Shown here one piece after another: positions 22,070-64,000 of a stretch of DNA of 64,000 bases. A model generated the notes under the pieces. That model ran no database searches. It was not told the origin of the DNA and worked only from the letters and a program-made list of their open reading frames with translations. This DNA comes from Zoroaster sp. YZ-2022 (taxonomy: Eukaryota; Echinodermata; Asteroidea; Forcipulatida; Zoroasteridae): assembly GCA_029582265.1 (NCBI GenBank), contig CM055819.1, forward strand, positions 10,403,087-10,467,086, given 5' to 3'. Every line of letters begins with the position of its first letter. The first letter of the stretch is position 1. The position numbers and the translations under genes were made by a program.

Positions 22070-22145
22070 GAGATGTTAAGGTGTCTGCAGTAGTAAGGTC
22101 GTGGATTTGAGTCCCACCCGAGTCGCTTGTAGATTCTAAATTACT
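22070..22145 (+). repeat. tRNA-derived SINE fragment
   Basis: GTCGTGGATTTGAGTCCCAC is a pol III B-box-like sequence followed by CCGAGTC. The same block is at 25847-25877. The A-box half is degenerate (GGTTGAGATGTTAAGGTGTC). Confidence 0.5.
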
Positions 22146-23255
22146 CAGTGTTTTATTAGATACACTGGTGAAAGGAAAAATCTAATGTTTGATATCCATC
22201 ATCAATTAGTTTTTATATAATGATTTGCTTTTCCATTACTGCTGTTCACATTAGGATGTGTTTAATGATTTTACTTCTAGCATTCAGATAACATTACATT
22301 GTTTAGTTATTTTTCATGAAGCATGTGTGTTACCATGTGCATTTACGGTATACATACATCATGCACATATATGTTTTGATTTATAAACACTGTATTATTA
22401 GCTCCATGTAGCATGGTCTCATTGTACCTCCTCATACGCTGCTACATAGTCTCCCATTAATACTGTGTCAGGCAAAATCGTTTTGGTCTTATTATTTCCA
22501 AGTGTAATACCTTTTTAATACCTTGTACATGTACATATTTCTGTAAAATTATCAAACTGATATACTAGGAAGTAATAATACCTGACAAATTCAAAGGATT
22601 TAAATTTAACATTTTTTTTCTTACCCTAATTGTAATATTCTTATTGCTATATCGCTTGGATGAAATGAATTGGGGATGGTAGGCTTACTATATTGACTAC
22701 GTTTCAATCGTGGTGGTATGGTAAACTAACTCAAGTTACTGTCACTCCATTAAACCTGAAGGGGCTATATAATAAAATGTAGGGGGGGCAAGGGAGAGGG
22801 TTAGGACAGGCCAACGTTTAGGGGCAGCCATTGGAATTTGGAATGATCCTTTTATTCCAAATTCTCCAAGCAAAAGGAAAAATTACCAAAATTGGCAGGG
22901 ACTGAAATCCTTGAATAATGATGGGGGTTTTATACCCTGCCCCTACGCCCTAATGATTTTAGAGGGGGATTACTGATGCAATAATCCTTCCAATATTCTG
23001 CCTGGCTCGTCATTTAAAATTATGTGCATACATTTTCAACCAGAGAAGAAAAACACATGACCCAGATAAGAATACTATATAATTATCCTTTAAATGCATG
23101 TTTAAATAATATGCATTAGATTGCATCACAGGGAATTTAGAACACTAAAGCTTCTGGGCCTTTGGGTACGTCTTAGAGTAACTACTGTAGGGATTCTCTG
23201 TAAGTTGTTTGTGTCACAGCATCATACTGGATCTCATCCCCAAACATAAACATTT
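22146..23255. other. intergenic, no gene seen
   Basis: No exon, repeat boundary or RNA gene recognised in these 1.1 kb. Confidence 0.35.
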
Positions 23256-23960
23256 TCATATTAAAAGTGGATTCCTCGAGGGGGGGGGGGGTATGCCACC
23301 AAGGGGGATGATAGTAAGCTCTGCCACCTCTCCGTAGTCATCCCGGGGTACCTTGGTAGGGTCTTTCTTGGAGAGGATGTCATTGAGCAATGTGATGGTC
23401 TGCTCCATCTTCTCCCAAAGCCAACTGTTCTGCCTGGTCCTAGTTGTCAGTGTGTGGAGGTTTTCCTTGTTAATACCTGACCAGGCCTCCTTTGAACAGT
23501 GAGTTTCAGGGCTCTTGTCATTGCCAAACAGCTGCTCCTTTACAGCACCAACTATGAGTTCTAACACATGGTGAAAACAGGCCATGAAAAATACTTTTCT
23601 TCAAAACTTCTTCTCTAGCAATTTGGCAGCTCACTTGTGAATACCAGTCCTCCTCCAGTCTGTCAAGTCTCGTTGTAAGCAGCTCAATAGATGCATCAGT
23701 TTGTGATGCATGTTTGCCCCTGGAGTCACTGATGGTAGGCATGCCAAGTAATTTACCCTCTTCGTATATCAGAGCACCAGAGATGAGCATGGCCTTAGTT
23801 ACTCCAATTGCAACGTCATTTACCATCTTTCCAACCCAGTGGTATTTGAGGTGGTTTCTCAAAAAGTTTCTCCATGGATATTTGAGATAACCTTTGCCGA
23901 ACTACCATCTTCCAGTGCGTTGTAGACTTTGAGATGAAAAAGTCTCCTCCTCCAGCCTTG
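23256..23960 (-). pseudogene. fragment of a widespread uncharacterised transposon-like protein
   Basis: Two overlapping frames read on the - strand. The upstream one (to about 23518) has MLISGALIYEEGKLLGMPTI; the downstream one begins ACFHHVLELIVGAVKEQLFG and ends near RDDYGEVAELTIIPLGG. I recall an (R/F)HHxLE-containing family with the order HWDGK, GxxxxLLGxP, CRHHxLE, SGP, and RDDYxELxEL from many arthropod, cnidarian and echinoderm genomes; it is dispersed like a transposon. Here the frame is broken at least once, the 5' part survives only as a weak PLGWKDGK match, and no TIRs were found. It is probably a dead copy. Function unknown. Confidence 0.5.
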
Positions 23961-25749
23961 ATCATAGAAGAACATTTTTATATTGACTAGGATGCAAGTG
24001 ATAACTTAAAGGCTGATTTGAATTCAATTTTAATACATTGTTCTTACTGCATGGTAATCAATCTGGATATTGCTTAAAACTAATTTACTGCAAAACAACA
24101 TTTGGGAGCAATGCATTGATATGGTAATAATCTGTAGAACATTAGAAGGCCTCACTAGGGAGACATTTTTTTAAATTCTGAGCACTCCCTTATGCATAAT
24201 GAGTGTTTTCAGGACCAAGTTGCAAAGTATTGTAGCTCATGATGCAGTTATACAACATTTTGATTCATTGATTGATTTTATTTATTTATTTTTTGGGGGA
24301 GGGGTGGCAGTTTTGGAATAAGATTGAGGGGGGCATGACCCCTCCTGGATCCACCGGTGTACACCATTGGTAGTTACCATAAATTCAATTCCTGCAAAAA
24401 ATTCATCAATCTAAACTTAAGGAATGGTTATCAAAATAAAAATTTAACTAGTTTTTGTAACATCCATTTTTTTTACTTTCTTTCTTCAAATACTGAATAA
24501 CACAATAACAAATCAGCTTTACACTATGAAATTCAGTTTTACATTTAAACAAGGTTTACATTTTTTTAATTAAATCATTTTGTTATTTTTGGATAACCAA
24601 TCCTACATCTTACCTTTAAATTCCAACAATACCTTTGGTACTGTATATCAGTAAATTAATAAATGCAAACAGGACAAACTATGTCACATTATGCAAGCAC
24701 AAACAACATCACGTAATGATGACAAACTTTATAATCCAATTCATGGGCCTGAGGTCTTTCTACTTCATTGCATTACCATGGTTGTTGATTGCTACTTTGA
24801 AGGATGACAGGGGTGATACATAAGGCAGTAATAACTTGTGATAATTGTCGCAAGTATTGTGTAATCACCGCAGATCATAGTATTAGCCAGCAATACCTTT
24901 GTGTGTCTTTTGGACGCCCTGTTTGCTAAATGGACACCCTGTTTTAATTGCAATACACATGCAAAAGTATTGTTAGTTCAAGTTTTGGACACCCTGTTTT
25001 TCAAAGAATAACAAATTTGGACGCCCTATCTCCAAATCCTGGTTAATGCTTTGCCACAGATGTGTCCCCATCACTGAATCACATAATGAAGTTTTTCGTG
25101 GTCTCAAAAATTGGTTTCATATTTTGCCTAATTACTTTCCTTAAGAAACGCCAATAGCATTACATGAAAAGATTCAAATGTCCAAAATATCAATTTCACC
25201 GATGTCAACAGATAAACTGAATTTTACTTGTACTAATCTTTTATGGAATACCCATTCTAATACAATTCGGCCATAAGTCTCTTAGTTCAAGGTTGAGTAT
25301 GTGTTATCTACATAATATGGATTCACTGACAAATCAGATACATAACACACATGCATCTGATCCAACCAATAGCTACTATATGTTTCAACTTGTCTTTGTA
25401 CTAATTAGGCTGTTAAACAGCACTAGCCCGAGTGTACAAAGACTTCCTCGAGTGTACAAAGACTTCCTCAAGCTTTCAAGCAAGTTCCTTTACATTTCAT
25501 GATGTGGTAAATAGAGTGAAACAAATTATTTCATAAACCACTCTGTTCATATCTACTATGTAGAATTGTCAGTAAGGCTCTTATGATTAATAAAACATAA
25601 AACATATAAGAATCTACTTACAAACAGTCTACCTCACTACACTGTATTTGAATTTGAACTGCAACCACAAACAAAATAACTAAGGGCTACAAAAATATAA
25701 ACAAAACATTGCAATAACACAACAATAATGATTTGATTTTTGCCCTGCA
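23961..25749. other. intergenic, no gene seen
   Basis: Contains a short cluster of GGACACCCTGTTT-like motifs (24913-25030, four variants) and a duplicated CGAGTGTACAAAGACTTCCTC (25429-25470). No gene is recognised. Confidence 0.35.
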
Positions 25750-25940
25750 CAGACATACATGTATGTATGAAGCACTGTATACTTGGTGCTTTCTGAGTGT
25801 CTGCAGAAAAAGGTGTCTAAGGTAAGACATCTGCACTTTTAAGCAGGAAGTCGTGGGTTTGAATCCCACCCGAGTCATCTGTGGAATTTTTTCACAGACA
25901 CTCGGAAAGTATACAGTTCTTCATGCATACATTTGTGTAG
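25750..25940 (+). repeat. tRNA-derived SINE with self-complementary flanks
   Basis: GTGGGTTTGAATCCCACCC (about 25850-25870) is a clear B box. The flanks TATGAAGCACTGTATACTTG and AAGTATACAGTTCTTCATGC are complementary, and TCTGAGTGTCTGCAGAAA pairs with CACAGACACTCGGAAA. The whole 190 bp can therefore fold back. A relative in opposite orientation is at 39880-40030. A 63-codon frame on the - strand is only the translated B box (VGFKPTT). Confidence 0.6.
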
Positions 25941-26633
25941 GGCAAAAGTCAAATCAATTGTTTATCACCCGACAAGAATTTCATAAATACAACACACACA
26001 AAATGTTTATAATTAGAAAACAGGAAGATTGCAGAAGTTTCTTGTATTGCTATTTTTAATAGAATTACTAGCAGAATAAGCAGAAAGAATTACTTCAGCA
26101 TAATATATACATGTAATGCATTTTTCATATTGTCATGTTTTATTGCTGAACCAAATTTCATTTCAGAAAGTACACAATTGAAGCCCACATTGATCAGGGT
26201 AAGTGGCGGCGATACCTTGTGAGGATGAATGCGTTGGCAGGGTTTGACTTAATCCCTGACCTACCACCCCCTATGTTTTTTATGCAACAAATATTCTACA
26301 AATTGGCTTCTACACTCCCCAAAGATTATGCCTTCGCTACAGCCCTGCTTTAATCCATTGTTGTCTATCATTCCCATTCCAACTGGAAATAGTATTGAAG
26401 AGGTACATTCAAATTGTTGATGTTGATATTCTGCAAGAGAAACACATTGATACATGGAAACAATGAATCTTTTTTTGGCTTATTGAATGTACGGATGGAT
26501 GATTGGAAGTGTCACTCATTCAGCATACATAATGCTGATTGATCAAACCATGCAGGAAGGAAAAATGGCAACAAGAATGATACATTATGACTATTAGTTA
26601 TCTGTGTTTGTGAGTGGGACACAAACAAATATC

Positions 26634-26860
26634 ACTGGCGGATCGGGGGGGGGGGGCTAAGGGGGCTGTAGCCCCCCCAAAATCGTAAAAAAAACTTTAA
26701 AAAACAATCAGATACAAACGGTAAGGTATTCCCCCTCATGTTTCCCCTCACTGTGCTTTGTTTTCCTCTCCCTTTGATTATTTCATTGTAATTTTTGTAG
26801 TACTGAAAAATCGTTCTTGATTCTCAGCCCCCCCTAAAAAATATTCTGGATCCGCCCATG
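26634..26860. repeat. short inverted-repeat element with GGCGGATCC-like ends
   Basis: CTGGCGGATCGGGGGG at the left and TTCTGGATCCGCCCATGA at the right form a degraded inverted pair around a G-run and its C-run complement (GGGGGCTAA...TAGCCCCCCC). Similar TGGATCCACC motifs occur near 24350 and 42705. Confidence 0.4.
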
Positions 26861-27140
26861 AATATAGCTCTTCTGTTTCACATGTGCCACGAAGCTAATC
26901 ATTCAGCACATTTGGCGAGTCGTAAACAAAGATAACAAATGATCTCTGGAATATCCAAATTATTGACAATTTTACAAATCCAAAAAACTCTAAAATAGAG
27001 AACATTTGTATATCTGGCAATGGTGAATAGATAAATACAGGAGATAAATGCATGTTATCAAAGTGAAGAAAAAAGACACATGAGGAATGGAGAGCTGATA
27101 TTTTAATCAATGCAATAAACTCAAATTATGGATTTATTAA

Positions 27141-27573
27141 AGGGACAGTATCATCATGATCAGAGAAGACTTTCAACAGGGTATGGAATCACTGTCCTAG
27201 TTAAAGATGAACACAGTGACTGATAATATGTGGTCCATTTATGCAGCAGCAATGGTAATATGACCTTAGTAAGTGGGGTATTATTTTTAGTCAATGAGTT
27301 AATATAAAACTAAGGGCCATGTCACATGAGGCAATTTACAGGCAACCAGTTCCAGGCAATCTCCAAGAATAAAAGACATTCACATTTCAATGTTCACATA
27401 ATTTTCTTGGGGATAGCAAGACATTGTCAGAAAAATGTCTTTTGTGCTACCAAAGTGTTTCTTTTGCATGCAGTGCAGTTGGTTGCCTCCAAGTTGCCTA
27501 TAAAAATTGCCTTGTGTGACATGACCCTAACACTCCAATTCCATGCCTTGTTGATCGTGACGATATTGTCCCT
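27141..27573. repeat. TTAA-flanked MITE, AGGGACARTATC family
   Basis: Left end TTAA/AGGGACAGTATCATCATG, right end CGTGACGATATTGTCCCT/TTAA. It carries a second, unrelated element nested inside it (27314-27527). Confidence 0.75.
27314..27527. repeat. nested MITE with TAA duplication
   Basis: GGGCCATGTCACATGAGGCA at the left pairs with TGCCTTGTGTGACATGACCC at the right, and TAA flanks both ends (27311-27313 and 27528-27530). Internal GGCAACC / GGTTGCC also pair. The 3-bp TAA target points to PIF/Harbinger. Confidence 0.75.
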
Positions 27574-27847
27574 TTAAGCCTCAAGTTATCAAGTTCACTG
27601 TATAATGAAAAAGCACAACACATTCATTGCACACTTATACTGATTGGTCAAACTGATAGTGAAAAGCATGATAAAATAAAAATAAAAATGGCCTTATCAT
27701 CAACAAATTTTCAACTGGCTGTCCATTTGTAGGAACCATTCCTGGTGCATGAACCATTGCTTTTTTTTAATTTAACAATTCTTGACACCAATTTTTAAAT
27801 AATTTGTTGTTAATTAAATTTTTGTTTTTATTTTAAAGATTTCTTAC

Positions 27848-63515
<35,668 letters not shown>

Positions 63516-64000
63516 CTGTAATATATTGAACACAATGTTATATGTATATTACAATGTTATATGTATATACATACTTAAATGTAACATTTGTAAACAATAT
63601 TTGTGCATTATATCAACTCAGAAACAGTGTTGTGTCAACAAAACCTCTTTGAGGCTGGAAAGTGTATTGGCCAAACTGCTTTGTGCACATATCATATCCC
63701 TTTAGCAGTGAAAATACACTAAGGCTTAGAGTATAGGTCATCTCAACGTATCATTATATAGTCTGTATATGCACAAATGAATGCACTATGTTAAAATGAT
63801 GTTTCTTGCTGCACCCCATCTTCTTGTGTAATTCCTTTAAAATATCATACCCTTTCCTATATTTTGATACACCTTGCTGGATTAATCAATAATTATTGAG
63901 TTTGAAGTGTTTTCTACCTGATAAAAACAGATTTATATATTTGGCCATTTTGTTTTAAACTTTTACAGCCGAAAACTCTTCAGTGGTAACCTTTAACACT

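Noticed and set aside
25687..25878. 63-codon frame containing VGFKPTT on the - strand
   Set aside because: This peptide is the familiar translation of a tRNA B box in SINEs, not a protein motif.
26167..26200. Possible micro-exon on the + strand between TTTCATTTCAG and GGTAAGT
   Set aside because: Consensus sites enclose only about 32 nt, the encoded peptide (KYTIEAHIDQ) matches neither neighbouring gene, and no partner exon was found.
26895..27110. Candidate final exon of the alpha-glucosidase gene
   Set aside because: An acceptor-like CCATTGCCAG exists, but none of the three frames gives the short hydrophobic C-terminus expected for GH31 proteins.

Overview
This is A+T-rich, intron-rich animal DNA, densely seeded with transposons. 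Gene structure, SINE and LINE types and abundant ACATGTA-type simple sequence suggest a marine invertebrate, plausibly a deuterostome such as an echinoderm or hemichordate. No species can be named from the sequence alone.

Two host genes converge. On the + strand, five exons (4004-12034) encode the C-terminal part, about 173 residues, of a NudE-family protein (NDE1/NDEL1), the LIS1-dynein adaptor; its 5' exons lie left of the window. On the - strand, seven exons between 63515 and 27848 encode about 372 residues of a GH31 alpha-glucosidase, most like lysosomal acid alpha-glucosidase or maltase. They include the HWLGDN acid/base region and the C-terminal beta domains. Its 5' exons lie right of the window and the short last exon was not found. 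All exon phases were checked by hand and join without a break. The genes are separated by about 16 kb (12.0-27.8 kb) of repeats.

The most unusual object is at 149-3544: a DNA element with about 286-bp terminal inverted repeats around one intact intronless 836-codon frame. The protein has the acidic residues of a FEN1/XPG-type (PIN-superfamily) nuclease in order, plus a C-terminal nine-cysteine CXC motif. I recognise no DDE transposase motif. It sits in an intron of the NudE gene and may represent a transposon class with a FEN-like enzyme.

The remainder is layered mobile DNA. It includes several TTAA-flanked MITE families, a TA-flanked MITE with AGCTTGGGCGATA ends (four copies, one nested), two PIF/Harbinger-like elements with 3-bp duplications, and long hairpins. 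There is a frameshifted endonuclease (RLE)-type non-LTR retrotransposon (28967-32424) tail-to-tail with a 5'-truncated CR1/Jockey-like LINE (32425-33415), and several tRNA-derived SINEs. A Ty3/Gypsy element has a 5-bp target duplication (46847-51433). A second decayed Gypsy-like element (53394-57244) is followed by a broken C2H2 zinc-finger frame placed like a spliced accessory gene. Both Gypsy elements lie in one 13.5-kb intron of the glucosidase gene.

A second striking feature is at 41031-41329. The exon-intron junction of a glucosidase exon, with its splice donor, is tandemly repeated seven times in 43-bp units, so the true donor is followed by six perfect decoys.
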